A stretch of 64,000 bases of DNA from Pirellulales bacterium. GTDB taxonomy: Bacteria > Planctomycetota > Planctomycetia > Pirellulales > JADZDJ01. Below the pieces are notes generated by a model. That model was not told the DNA's origin. It searched no databases and was given only the letters and a program-made list of their open reading frames with translations. The DNA lies in NCBI GenBank assembly GCA_020851115.1, contig JADZDJ010000133.1, positions 1 to 64,000 on the forward strand. The letters are read 5' to 3'. Within the stretch, counting starts at the first letter, position 1. Every line of letters begins with the position of its first letter. Positions 27,525-36,850 of this stretch are shown in pieces. The position numbers and the translations under genes were made by a program.

Positions 27525-29801
27525 CTAGAGCATATCCAGCGGATCGACATCGGCCGTCCACAGCACATCGGGTGGAGGCTCAAGCCCATCCGTTGCCCGG
27601 CGAACGCATGTTCGCAGCAATTCCGCTTCCACCGCATGCAATTGCACATGAAAACGATGCTGTCCTCGGAGCTTGGCGATCGGCGCAGTAGCCGGACCGA
27701 GCACTCGCACTGCTTGCCCGATTTCGACAACCGCTTCCCGCAAGCGGTCGGCCAGATGCTGTGCAAAGCCATGCGTCGTCTCTGCCAACTTGCCGCGGAT
27801 GACGACGCGGATCATGGCGGCGGTCGGCGGATATTGATGAGCTTCGCGGAGCGGCACTTCCTGCCGCGCGAACCGATTGAAGTCGTGATGGACTGCCGCG
27901 GCAATCGCCGGATGATCGGGGTTGAAAGTTTGCACCAGCACGCGGCCACCCTTATCGCCGCGGCCGGTTCGGCCGGCGACTTGAGTGACCAATTGAAAGG
28001 TCCGCTCGGCCGCCCGAAAATCGGGCAAGTGGAGCGCCGTATCGGCGTTGATGACGCCGACTAGGGTGACGTTGGGAAAGTCCAATCCCTTGGCGATCAT
28101 CTGCGTGCCGAGCAAAATCTGCACTTTACCATCGCGAAACTGTTCTAGCGCTCGCGCGTGGCTATCTGGCCCTTTCATCGTGTCCGTATCCATCCGCAGC
28201 ACGCCGGCTTGGGGAAACCGAGCCCGGATTTCGGCTTCCAGTTTTTGAGTGCCGATACCGCCGTATTGAATGCCGCCGCTGCGACACATTGGACAGTTTG
28301 TCGGCGATGGTTCGTGATAGTCGCAGTAGTGGCAGATGGCCAAATCTCCGGCGCGATGGTGCGTCAGCGGCAGATCGCAATTGGGACAATGCACCACTTT
28401 GCCACAAGCGGGGCATTGGATATGCGTCGAATATCCGCGGCGGTTGAGCAACAACATCACTTGTCCGTCGCCGCGCAGCGCGGCTTCGATCGCCTGGTGC
28501 AGTTGCCGCGATACCGCGCCGCGCGTCGTGCGATTGCGAAATTCGAGCCGCAGATCGATCGTGCCAACCGATGGCAACGGCCGATCGAGCACCCGCCGCG
28601 GCATTTCGATCAGCCGATATTCACCTTTGACGGCACGATACCAGCTTTCGAGCGACGGCGTCGCGGAAGCCAGCACCAGCGGCACTTTCTCTTCCCGCGC
28701 CCGCCACAGCGCCACTTCGCGGGCATGATAGCGCGGCGCTGTTTCCTGCTTAAACGACCCTTCGTGCTCCTCGTCAAGAATGACCAAGCCCAATTGCGGC
28801 GTCGGCGCGAAGATCGCGCTGCGAGCCCCAACCACTACCTGGACTTCGCCCCGCGCAATGCGCTCCCAATGCCAATGTCGTTCGGCGTCGCGTAAATGGC
28901 TGTGCAAAACAGCCACACGGTCGAACCGCGAACGAAAGCGCTCGCGGGTCTGCGGCGTGAGGCTGATTTCCGGCACCAGCACGATCGCCTGACGCCCGTA
29001 GCTGATGACTTCTTGAATCGCTTGAATGTAGACTTCCGTCTTTCCGCTGCCGGTGACGCCGTGGATGAGAATGGTTTCATGACGCGGCGCGCGCAGCGGA
29101 TTCAAGATGGCGTCGAGCGCACCTTGTTGATCGGTGTTCAAGTCCCAATGCGGCTGGCGCGGAAGCCGTGGCTCGTGTTGCGAATCGGTCGAGACGCGCT
29201 CGGTTCGGACGCGGATGATTCCCTTCCGTCGCAGTGCATGGATCGGAGCGAGCGTACATTTCACGGCCTTGGCCAATTCGCGCGGCTCAAGAGGCTGTGG
29301 GCTCGCGGCCAAATAGCGGACGATCTCGAATTGTTTTTTCGCGAGATCGCCGCCCGGCAGCCGCTCGTTGGCATCCGTTGCCAACGACAACAGCGTCACT
29401 CGGCGCGTGCCCGCCCGCGCTCGCACTCCGGCCGGCAAGACCGCGTCGAGCGCCTGTCCGAGGTTGCATAAATAATAGTCGGCGATCCACTCAGCCAGAC
29501 GCAGCATCGTCGGCGACAGTAGCGGGCGCTCATCGACAACATCCACCAACGGCTTGAGCCGACGACTCACGCGGGTACGGGTTTCAAGTTTTACGCAATA
29601 TCCATCGACGATTCGATCGCCGCGCCCAAACGGCGCGCGGATTCGCTGCCCGGCATCAATCTTGGTGCGCAACGTGTCCGGCACAGCATAGTCGAACGAC
29701 TTTTCCGGCCCCATCGGAAAGATGACGGTTGCCACCGTCTGAGTCTGCGCAGCATCCAACTCCCAGGGAGCAGGGTCCGTTTCAAACAGTTGTTGCTGCA
29801 T
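27525..29801 (-). CDS. priA: Primosomal protein N' (replication restart helicase)
   Basis: 758 residues. Reloads the replisome at stalled forks. Order: N-terminal DNA-binding domain (FDYAVPDTLRTKIDAGQRIRAPFGRGDRIVDGYCV), helicase Walker A GVTGSGKTEVYIQ (about 248-260), Walker B LVILDEEHEGSFKQE, the four-pair zinc cysteines from CPACGKVVHCPNCDLPL through CHYCDYHEPSPTNCPMCRSGG, and motif VAGRTGRGDKGGRV. Upstream is the divergent nadD gene. Confidence 0.97.
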   Translation of the reverse strand: MQQQLFETDPAPWELDAAQTQTVATVIFPMGPEKSFDYAVPDTLRTKIDAGQRIRAPFGRGDRIVDGYCVKLETRTRVSRRLKPLVDVVDERPLLSPTMLRLAEWIADYYLCNLGQALDAVLPAGVRARAGTRRVTLLSLATDANERLPGGDLAKKQFEIVRYLAASPQPLEPRELAKAVKCTLAPIHALRRKGIIRVRTERVSTDSQHEPRLPRQPHWDLNTDQQGALDAILNPLRAPRHETILIHGVTGSGKTEVYIQAIQEVISYGRQAIVLVPEISLTPQTRERFRSRFDRVAVLHSHLRDAERHWHWERIARGEVQVVVGARSAIFAPTPQLGLVILDEEHEGSFKQETAPRYHAREVALWRAREEKVPLVLASATPSLESWYRAVKGEYRLIEMPRRVLDRPLPSVGTIDLRLEFRNRTTRGAVSRQLHQAIEAALRGDGQVMLLLNRRGYSTHIQCPACGKVVHCPNCDLPLTHHRAGDLAICHYCDYHEPSPTNCPMCRSGGIQYGGIGTQKLEAEIRARFPQAGVLRMDTDTMKGPDSHARALEQFRDGKVQILLGTQMIAKGLDFPNVTLVGVINADTALHLPDFRAAERTFQLVTQVAGRTGRGDKGGRVLVQTFNPDHPAIAAAVHHDFNRFARQEVPLREAHQYPPTAAMIRVVIRGKLAETTHGFAQHLADRLREAVVEIGQAVRVLGPATAPIAKLRGQHRFHVQLHAVEAELLRTCVRRATDGLEPPPDVLWTADVDPLDML

Positions 29802-29832
29802 GGATCACCCAAATCGGTACGATCAAGACGAG

Positions 29833-29945
29833 GCGATGAACGGATGCTATCGAGGCAAATGCCCACTGGGAATTGTACGGGAACTCGCTATAAATGCCAT
29901 TAGACGTCGGAGATGATATGGCTCGTCGCCTTCATCGTTCATCGC
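29833..29945. repeat. Inverted repeat across the priA-nadD gap
   Basis: GCGATGAACG (29833-29842) and CGTTCATCGC (29936-29945) are perfect reverse complements, 10 of 10. The right arm belongs to a run of GTTCATCG words directly before the nadD start; the left arm lies 32 bases before the priA start on its strand. Confidence 0.55.
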
Positions 29946-29966
29946 TGGTCGTTCATCGGTTCTACC

Positions 29967-30578
29967 ATGCGTCTGGGCATTTTCGGCGGCAGTTTTGATC
30001 CCGTCCACTACGGTCACTTATTGCTGGCCGAAAGTTGCCGCGAGCAATGCCGGCTCGATGCCGTTTGGTTCGTGCCAGCCGCCGTGCCGCCGCATAAGCA
30101 AGACCGAAAATTATCGTCCGATGCCGACCGAGTGGAAATGCTCAAGCTTGCCATCGGCGGACACGAGGCCTTCGCAGTTTACCCTTGGGAGATCGATCGT
30201 GGCGGCGTGAGCTACACGGTTGAAACGCTGCAACAGTTGCGCGCCGAAGACTCGTCGCGGGAATTGTTCTTGTTGATGGGTGCCGATTCACTGGCCGACT
30301 TGCCGACTTGGCGCGAGCCCGAGCGAATCTGTTCGTTGGCCATTCCCATTGTCGTTCGCCGCAACGGCTCGCCTCAGCCCAATGACTCGGTGCTGGCCAA
30401 GCTCATGTCGCCGGAGCGATTGGCCGTCGCACGAAACTGCGCGGTCGAATCTCCGCTGATCGATTTGCATTCAACGGAACTGCGTCAGCGAGTCTCGATG
30501 GGAAAGAGCATTCGTTTCCGCACGCCGCGCGCCGTGGAAAAATACATTCATTCGCGCGGACTTTATCAAGTCGTCTAG
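29967..30578 (+). CDS. nadD: Nicotinate-nucleotide adenylyltransferase
   Basis: 203 residues. Adenylates nicotinate mononucleotide in NAD synthesis. The nucleotidyltransferase motif is MRLGIFGGSFDPVHYGHLLLAE (His pair in VHYGHL), with FVPAAVPPHKQ, LLMGADSLADLPTWREPERI and IDLHSTELRQRVSMGKSIRFRTPRAVEKYI near the end, all in normal positions. The frame opens 18 codons earlier, but the ATG at 29967 is where the family starts. No Shine-Dalgarno sequence. Its last four bases overlap a convergent small gene. Confidence 0.96.
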   Translation: MRLGIFGGSFDPVHYGHLLLAESCREQCRLDAVWFVPAAVPPHKQDRKLSSDADRVEMLKLAIGGHEAFAVYPWEIDRGGVSYTVETLQQLRAEDSSRELFLLMGADSLADLPTWREPERICSLAIPIVVRRNGSPQPNDSVLAKLMSPERLAVARNCAVESPLIDLHSTELRQRVSMGKSIRFRTPRAVEKYIHSRGLYQVV

Positions 30579-30835
30579 GCCGCATGTCGGTCGGCCGCCG
30601 AGCGGCCATGCCCTGTCGCGGCAGTCAATTGCTTCACAACTTCATCTCTGCGCAACACCTCGAGAACTTCCTCAAGTTGCTCGCGCGTCGATTGCGTCGG
30701 ATCCAGAAACAGCAGTTTCCGGCCGTTGACGGTACAGGCTCCGGCATGGCATTCGTCGAGCCACTCGCGACGAATCGTGTAACCGGCTTGGCGAGCTAAT
30801 TCGAGCGCCTGTTCCAATCGTTCGACCGTTTGCAT
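30575..30835 (-). CDS. Small conserved hypothetical protein
   Basis: 86 residues. The sequence QALELARQAGYTIRREWLDECHAGACTVNGRKLLFLDPTQSTREQLEEVLEVLR is well organised: a helix, a CHAGAC pair of cysteines, a beta strand pair, and a helix. I recognise it only as a short planctomycete-type protein of unknown role. GGAGG sits nine bases before the ATG, supporting translation. Convergent with nadD, overlapping it by four bases. Confidence 0.8.
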   Translation of the reverse strand: MQTVERLEQALELARQAGYTIRREWLDECHAGACTVNGRKLLFLDPTQSTREQLEEVLEVLRRDEVVKQLTAATGHGRSAADRHAA

Positions 30836-31201
30836 CCGTGCAAGCCTCCATGTTGCCGAACCGCCGCAGCGGTCTAGCCTCGATCATCCACTTTTTCCTT
30901 GAAGCGGCGGAAACTTGCCGCGACAAAGCAGTTGCCGCCGATTGTATCGTGCCGAGCTACAGTTGCCCAGTCGAGTCCGACGATACCAAATAGTGTACTA
31001 ACCCCCTGCCAGATCAATAGTTAAGACAATCCGATCCGGCAATTCAGCCACGTTGCCAGCCTTCGGGCAACCCAGGCAGACCACGGCAATGGCGAGTGAC
31101 TTTGCCGATTGCGTAAACCACGCGACAACGGACGTTTGGAAATTCAGCAGCTAGCAGCCTTCTCTGAACTCCGGCGAAATCCCTTAGCAAGCGGAATCCT
31201 C
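30836..31201. other. 366-base gap before the second histidine kinase
   Basis: No gene-like frame, RNA gene or terminator is recognised. It should carry the promoters of the small minus-strand gene and of the histidine kinase at 31202. Confidence 0.45.
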
Positions 31202-32023
31202 ATGTCTCACCTGCCTGCCAACGATCAATTTTCGCTCGAACAGCAAATCGCGATTCTTAAAGGGCAGCTTGCTCAGGCACAGAAACTGACGGCCATGGGC
31301 GAGCTCGTTGGCACCACCACGCACGAATTCAATAACGTGCTGATGACGATCATCAACTACGCAAAATTGGGATTGCGCCATCAGGATACCGCGACCCGCG
31401 ACAAGGCCTTGGACAAAATTCTCAATGCTGCCAATCGAGCCGCGAAGATTACCAACGGCATTTTGGCATTTGCTCGAAACCGCTCGCAGTCGCTCGAGCC
31501 GACCGACCTTCGCCGCGTGATTGACGATTCGTTGCTGCTGCTCGAACGCGAAATGGTCAAGTATCGTGTGCGCGTCGAAACGCAAATTCAATCGACGCCC
31601 CTCGCGATGGCTAATGGCAATCAAATCCAGCAAGTGTTGTTGAACTTGCTCATCAATGCCCGACAGTCGATGCCTCGCGGCGGTATGATCGTGGTCCGGC
31701 TTGCTTTCGACGCTGAGGCCAACACGGTCGAACTCGGCGTGCGCGATACGGGCTGTGGAATGTCGCCCGAAGTCATGCGCCGAATTTTCGATCCGTACTT
31801 TTCTACAAAATCAGGCCCCGATGCCAGTGGAAAAGGAGGCGCTGGGCTGGGCCTGTCGATGTGCCGCGAAATTATCGAAGCACACCACGGCCGGATCCGC
31901 GTCGATAGCAGCCTTGGCAAAGGGACGGCCTTCACGATCAAGCTGCCGGCGGCAACTCCAGCGCCGCCGATGGTCGCACCGACCGTTCTGCTGCCTGCGG
32001 CGCAACCAACCCTGGGCACCTAG
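31202..32023 (+). CDS. Soluble two-component sensor histidine kinase
   Basis: 273 residues from the ATG at 31202. No membrane span or sensor domain: a short N-terminal coiled coil (FSLEQQIAILKGQLAQAQKLTAMGELVG), then HisKA with THEFNNVLMTIINYA (phospho-acceptor His in HEFNN) and a complete ATPase domain with NQIQQVLLNLLINARQSM, DTGCGMSPEV, FSTKSGPDASGKGGAGLGLSM and GTAFTIKLP. This is the NtrB/AtoS-like HEFNN subtype. The partner regulator is not nearby. The frame is open 31 codons further upstream without homology. Confidence 0.92.
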   Translation: MSHLPANDQFSLEQQIAILKGQLAQAQKLTAMGELVGTTTHEFNNVLMTIINYAKLGLRHQDTATRDKALDKILNAANRAAKITNGILAFARNRSQSLEPTDLRRVIDDSLLLLEREMVKYRVRVETQIQSTPLAMANGNQIQQVLLNLLINARQSMPRGGMIVVRLAFDAEANTVELGVRDTGCGMSPEVMRRIFDPYFSTKSGPDASGKGGAGLGLSMCREIIEAHHGRIRVDSSLGKGTAFTIKLPAATPAPPMVAPTVLLPAAQPTLGT

Positions 32024-32249
32024 CAAAGCCGCTGGCGGGCCAGCGCCACTCCGTCCCTGTTGCGAGGCAAGAATGCGGATTTGCCGGCCCGCTGCCGGAA
32101 AAATGTCGCGGCATGAATCGTGGAACTACACGCTGCCTCAAAATAAGCTATAGTTCAATCAACAGTGGACTTTTCGTCCGCCGGTTGCCACTTGTGAACG
32201 ACCGGCCGCTCCGGCACGACGCCTCGCCTTTTTCGTCGGAGTTTATCTT

Positions 32250-33716
32250 ATGAGTTCCGCAATTGCTTTCCGCGTTCCCCTGCGCGCTCGCCGATATGCT
32301 GCGAGTCGCTCCGGCAACATCATTGTGCTGACCGCCGTATTGATGATCGTCATGATGGCGTTCATCGCTTTTGCGATCGACGTTGGCTATATGGGAAACA
32401 CTCAAACGGAGCTGCGCCGGGCGACCGACGCCGGCGCGCTCGCCGGTGCCGGCAAACTGGTCGACGGCGTCGATGCCGCGCGCCCGGTCGTGGTCGATTT
32501 CGTTCAACGAAATCTTGTGGGCGCGAGAACTCCGGAATCGGCAAATATCCAGGTGACTGCCGGAGCTTGGGATTCCACCACTCGGACCTTTCAAGAATCG
32601 AACGAAAGCCCGTCGGCGCTGCGGGTCGTCGTGAGCCATCCCAATCAACCCTTGTTCTTTGGGCGCGTGCTCGGCAAAGATTCGTTCAGCCTGGCAGCCG
32701 AGGCGATCGCCCAGTATCAGCCGCGCGACATTATGGTCGTGCTCGACCTTTCCGGCTCGATGAACTACGACAGCACGTGGCGCGGCTTTCGTCAAAACGG
32801 ATTGAGCCAGTCGCACGTCGAAACGAACATGGCCGAGATTTGGAGCGATCTTGGCCAGAACGTCGGCAACGCCCTATTTCAGTCCGACACGCTGACCTAC
32901 TACAGCAGTGCGGTCTCGAATAACACCATCAAGACGAATTTGGGGCTCCGCGTCGGCAGCAGCGACCTTGCCTATCCTTTTCCAAGCGGCAGTTGGGACG
33001 ACTACGTGAATTATGTCAAAGGCACGAGCGCCGCGCCGAACAGCCTTTACGATTCGGTCGTCTACCGGAGAAAATTTGGCTACAAGACGTGGGTTCAATA
33101 TTTGCTCGACAGACGATCGTCGCACACGCAGACGCCGGCCCTGGCCAACGTGCGCGCGCAGCCGGTGACCGCGCTGAAGGATGCCGTCCAGGTGTTTCTG
33201 TCCTACATGCGACAAATTCAAACCGAGGATCGGCTGGGCCTCGCGGTGTACGACTCGCCGACTGAGAGCGCCGTTCTGGAAGTGCAACTGACGCCCAATC
33301 TAGATGCGGTCGACAATATCGTCCGAACCTTGCAAGCCGGGCATTACGCCCGGCAGACGAATATCGGAGCAGGAATGCAGTCAGCCCGCCTGGAACTGCA
33401 AAACAATGCCCGCCCCGGCGCCTTCCGCATGATGGTACTCATGACGGACGGCCAACCAAATCGACCGACGAATGTGACGCAGGGAACCGCACTCGTGAAC
33501 AGCGAAGCGGCGCTCTGCGCGGCAGCTCATATTCCTGTCGTCACAATCAGCCTGGGAGGAGAAGCCGATACGGCCTTGATGCAATCGGTGGCCGATACAA
33601 CCCGCGGCGCTCATTTCAATATCCCGGGCGGACAAACGGCTTCGGAATATGAAGAACAACTCATCGATGTCTTCGGACAAGTCGCCGCGACAAGGCCGCT
33701 CAAGCTCGTGCAGTAG
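32250..33716 (+). CDS. Tad-like pilus assembly / von Willebrand factor A protein
   Basis: 488 residues. The N-terminal TadE/TadG-like segment is SGNIIVLTAVLMIVMMAFIAFAIDVGYM (about 21-48) followed by TQTELRRATDAGALAGAG. A vWA domain follows from about 160 with the MIDAS motif DLSGSMN (166-172), and a later MVLMTDGQPNRPT. Such proteins are anchored by one N-terminal span with the vWA domain outside and are often linked to Flp/Tad pili. No other tad gene is present in the window, so it is an orphan here. Confidence 0.9.
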   Translation: MSSAIAFRVPLRARRYAASRSGNIIVLTAVLMIVMMAFIAFAIDVGYMGNTQTELRRATDAGALAGAGKLVDGVDAARPVVVDFVQRNLVGARTPESANIQVTAGAWDSTTRTFQESNESPSALRVVVSHPNQPLFFGRVLGKDSFSLAAEAIAQYQPRDIMVVLDLSGSMNYDSTWRGFRQNGLSQSHVETNMAEIWSDLGQNVGNALFQSDTLTYYSSAVSNNTIKTNLGLRVGSSDLAYPFPSGSWDDYVNYVKGTSAAPNSLYDSVVYRRKFGYKTWVQYLLDRRSSHTQTPALANVRAQPVTALKDAVQVFLSYMRQIQTEDRLGLAVYDSPTESAVLEVQLTPNLDAVDNIVRTLQAGHYARQTNIGAGMQSARLELQNNARPGAFRMMVLMTDGQPNRPTNVTQGTALVNSEAALCAAAHIPVVTISLGGEADTALMQSVADTTRGAHFNIPGGQTASEYEEQLIDVFGQVAATRPLKLVQ

Positions 33717-33789
33717 GCGATTCGCCCGGAGCTGCCGAACGGAATCTGCGGGCGCGACTGCTACGAATTTGCCGTAACGTAAATCTGCC

Positions 33790-33822
33790 AGCGGGCTGAA
33801 TCTTGATAGAATTCAGCTCGCT
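33790..33822. terminator. Hairpin after the vWA gene
   Basis: AGCGGGCTGAAT (33790-33801) and ATTCAGCTCGCT (33811-33822) pair at 11 of 12 positions with a nine-base loop, followed by GCATTTTA. It lies 74 bases after the stop of the vWA gene. The T-run is short, so it is only a candidate terminator. Confidence 0.4.
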
Positions 33823-33867
33823 GCATTTTATCCGTACGGCATCGTCTACAATCGGCTTGCCTCTGGA

Positions 33868-34323
33868 ATGGCTTCTGCCTCGTCACCCATCGCGATTGAG
33901 CCTGAATACGCATGGGAATTGGCCACGCTCCATCTCGCGCAGAGCGACTGGTCGGAGGAGGCATCACTTCGTACTACGTTCGCCAAGGAGATCACGCCGG
34001 AGTATTTGCCTCGCCTTAAGCGGCAAGCGCTGATGCTCGGTTTGGATATTTTCGGTACGGCGGTGCGAAACGATTTTTGCCTGCCGAAAAGTTTCGAGCG
34101 CGACCACGAGATCCGCTCGATGAAGCCGTAGATCAACGCGCAAATCAAATTCTCGATCACGCCGGCCGACGACACGACCTAGCCTGCCAACTGCCACCGC
34201 ATCGCCAAGAGCCTTCGCGAGGCCGGCAATCGCGGCTACATTGCGTTCGAATTTGAAGACCCGGATGATCCGCGCGTGGCGTGCCCGCGCGAAGTGAAGC
34301 AGCTGCGCGAGGCATTCGCCTAG
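33868..34323 (+). pseudogene. Decayed TIM-barrel sugar isomerase/epimerase-like gene
   Basis: One reading frame, read through two TAG stops (34129-34131 and 34192-34194 region), shows pieces of a xylose isomerase-like TIM-barrel protein: EYLPRLKRQALMLGLDIFGTAVRNDFCLPKSFERDHEIRSMKP, then INAQIKFSI, then RIAKSLREAGNRGYIAFEFEDPDDPRVACPREVKQLREAFA before the final stop. The middle of the barrel, normally about 120 residues with the metal ligands, is missing. The frame stays the same throughout, so loss came by internal deletion plus stop codons, not frameshift. The identification rests on the C-terminal GYIAFEFEDPDDPR type motif and the NDFCLP stretch. Confidence 0.65.
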
Positions 34324-34468
34324 CTCCGGAAGCAACGAATATCGAACGACGCTTAGCGAGCGAATCTACTCGTCTCCCAATGACACCTTCCAGACTTCGC
34401 CGATCCGTTTTGTCATCGTTGATTGGTGGTTAGCTCCTCGTTCGAGCTTCGCCCTGCTTCATTCTGAT

Positions 34469-34882
34469 CTAATAAATCGGCCAAATCCCCGGCGTCGCGA
34501 GTTCCAGCAGATTCCCGTCCGGGTCGCGAAAATAGATGCTCGTTCCGCCGCGTTCCCAATCGACGCGACTTTCGATCGGCACATGTTCGGCCACCAAACG
34601 CACGTCCCAGTTGGTCAATTCGTCTCGTGCGCATGAAAACGCCAAATGCTGCTCGCCGCTACCATCGTGCGGCGGAATCACTCCGCCGCTGGTGGGCATC
34701 GGCTGCAACGATTTTCCGCGCTCAAATAGCAGCAACACTTGGCGGTCGGCGACCGAATAAGCGCAAAATCGCTCGTCGGCGGCCATTGGTCGAAAATCGA
34801 ACACGCGCTCATAGAATTCTCTAGCCCGACTCAAGTTGGCGACATACAGCGCGGTCTCCAAAACTCCGGTAACTTGGGGCAT
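34469..34882 (-). CDS. VOC (glyoxalase/bleomycin resistance-like) protein
   Basis: 137 residues from the ATG at 34882, which has GAGGAAG just upstream. Two beta-alpha-beta-beta-beta repeats of the vicinal oxygen chelate fold: LETALYVANLSRAREFYERVFDF...RQVLLLFE and EQHLAFSCARDELTNWDVRLVAEHV...GGTSIYFRDPDGNLLELATP. The FRDPDGNLLEL end carries the usual metal-ligand Glu. Substrate not deducible. Confidence 0.9.
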   Translation of the reverse strand: MPQVTGVLETALYVANLSRAREFYERVFDFRPMAADERFCAYSVADRQVLLLFERGKSLQPMPTSGGVIPPHDGSGEQHLAFSCARDELTNWDVRLVAEHVPIESRVDWERGGTSIYFRDPDGNLLELATPGIWPIY

Positions 34883-35059
34883 GGTCTTCCTCAATGAGAA
34901 TGACAAATGCCAGCCAGATGGCTTGCCGTTTCGTCATTCCAGCTTCGTCATTCGATAGATATGCTTCATTCGACAATCGTCGCGCCCCCAACGCCGTTGA
35001 ATTGTAGATTTGCAGGCCCGTGAGTTGCAAATGGGGAAGTCGCTGCGGAAAATTAGCCT

Positions 35060-36850
35060 ATGCCACTTCCTATCGAAGATTACGCTCTCATCGGCGACTG
35101 CCACACGGCTGCGCTTGTCGGCCGCGATGGCTCGATCGATTGGCTCTGCCTGCCGACTTTTCATTCACCGGCCTGTTTTGCCGCGCTATTGGGGACGCCT
35201 GAAAACGGGCGATGGCAGATTGCACCGACCTCCCGCATTCGTCAAGTCGAGCGCCGTTATCGCCCCGGCACGCTGATTCTCGAAACCGACTTCGAGACAG
35301 ACGACGGCGTCGTCACGCTGATCGATTTCATGCCGCCGCGCAGCCAAGAACCCGATTTGGTGCGAATCGTGCGCGGCCGCCGGGGTAGCGTAAAGGTGCG
35401 GACCGAGTTGATTATGCGGTTCGACTACGGCTCGATCGTCCCTTGGGTTCGCCGCACCGAGACGGGCCTCTACGCGGTGGCCGGTCCCGATTCGCTCTAT
35501 CTCGACAGCGATATTGAGTTGCACGGTGAAAATCTTCACACATGCGGCGAATTCAAGATTGACGCCGGCGAGGAAAAAAAGTTTGTGCTGATGTGGCATC
35601 CGTCGCACGAATCGCGCGCCGAATCGATCGACGCCGATTGCACGCTCGATGCCTCGGAGCGGTGGTGGCAAACGTGGAGCCGTCGCTGCACCTACGATGG
35701 ACCTTGGAAAGAATTGGTGCTGCGCTCGCTGATCACGCTGAAAGCTTTGACCTATGCGCCGACCGGGGGAATTGTGGCAGCCGCCACCACTTCGCTTCCC
35801 GAGTGCATCGGCGGCGAACGAAATTGGGATTATCGCTTGTGTTGGCTGCGAGACGCCACGTTTGCGCTCTACGCGCTCATGTTGGGTGGTTTTACCGACG
35901 AAGCCAAAGCCTGGCGGCAGTGGCTGCTTCGAGCCGTGGCGGGAAAACCCGAGCAACTGAATATCATGTACGGCCTGGCCGGCGAGCGGCGTCTCACCGA
36001 GATCGAACTTCCCTGGCTCCCCGGCTACGAAAACTCATCCCCGGTGCGCAGCGGCAACGCGGCCTGGCGTCAATTTCAGCTCGACGTGTTTGGTGAAGTC
36101 TGCGATGCGCTGCATGTTGCGCGTCGCTTGGGAATTCCGCAAGATCAAGATGTCTGGGCCATCGAATGCGAACTCGGCAACTATCTCGAAACAAAGTGGC
36201 GAGAGCCCGACGAAGGCATTTGGGAAATCCGCGGTCCCAGACAGAATTTCGTCCATTCGAAAATGATGGCCTGGGTGGCGTTCGATCGGCTGGCCAAGTG
36301 CGTCGAGCGGTTTGGGCTGGAAGGCCCTGTTGCGCGTTGGCGAGCGATTCGTGACGAAATCCATGCCGAAGTGTGCAACCGCGGCTACGACCGGCAGCAA
36401 AACGCCTTCGTTCAGGTTTACGACGGCAGCGAACTCGACGCCAGTTTGCTGATGATGCCGATGGTGGGATTTCTGCCGCCGAGCGACCCACGGGTCCAGG
36501 GCACGGTCGCGGCCATTGCGCGCGAGCTGGTGACGGACGGCTTCGTCGCCCGCTATCGTAGCGATTCGCATGTGGACGGTCTGCCGCCGGGCGAAGGAGC
36601 GTTTTTGCCCTGTACCTTTTGGCTTGCCGACAACCTGGCCGCAATGGGGCGGCGTGACGAAGCGGAGCAGATCTTTGAACGTCTGGCCCATCTCGCCAAC
36701 GACGTCGGCCTACTCTCGGAAGAATATGACCCTGTCGCCAAGCGATTCCTTGGAAATTTCCCACAGGCATTCACGCATGTGGCTTTGGTCAATGCGGCGT
36801 TCAATCTCTGGAGATCGAGCGGGCCGGCGCAACATCGACCGGAAGCATAA
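35060..36850 (+). CDS. Glycoside hydrolase family 15 protein (glucoamylase/trehalase type)
   Basis: 596 residues. N-terminal beta domain MPLPIEDYALIGDCHTAALVGRDGSIDWLCLPTFHSPACFAALLG, then an (alpha/alpha)6 barrel from about 220. Catalytic acids are in EPDEGIWEIRGPRQNFVHSKMMAWVAFDRL (general acid) and DGLPPGEGAFLPCTFWLADNLA (base); RNWDYRLCWLRDATFALYAL is the other hallmark. Cytoplasmic; bacterial members of this short type often hydrolyse trehalose or alpha-glucans. No signal peptide. The leader has TTCGTCATTC words. Its last 298 bases are overlapped on the other strand by the zinc-ribbon gene. Confidence 0.94.
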   Translation: MPLPIEDYALIGDCHTAALVGRDGSIDWLCLPTFHSPACFAALLGTPENGRWQIAPTSRIRQVERRYRPGTLILETDFETDDGVVTLIDFMPPRSQEPDLVRIVRGRRGSVKVRTELIMRFDYGSIVPWVRRTETGLYAVAGPDSLYLDSDIELHGENLHTCGEFKIDAGEEKKFVLMWHPSHESRAESIDADCTLDASERWWQTWSRRCTYDGPWKELVLRSLITLKALTYAPTGGIVAAATTSLPECIGGERNWDYRLCWLRDATFALYALMLGGFTDEAKAWRQWLLRAVAGKPEQLNIMYGLAGERRLTEIELPWLPGYENSSPVRSGNAAWRQFQLDVFGEVCDALHVARRLGIPQDQDVWAIECELGNYLETKWREPDEGIWEIRGPRQNFVHSKMMAWVAFDRLAKCVERFGLEGPVARWRAIRDEIHAEVCNRGYDRQQNAFVQVYDGSELDASLLMMPMVGFLPPSDPRVQGTVAAIARELVTDGFVARYRSDSHVDGLPPGEGAFLPCTFWLADNLAAMGRRDEAEQIFERLAHLANDVGLLSEEYDPVAKRFLGNFPQAFTHVALVNAAFNLWRSSGPAQHRPEA

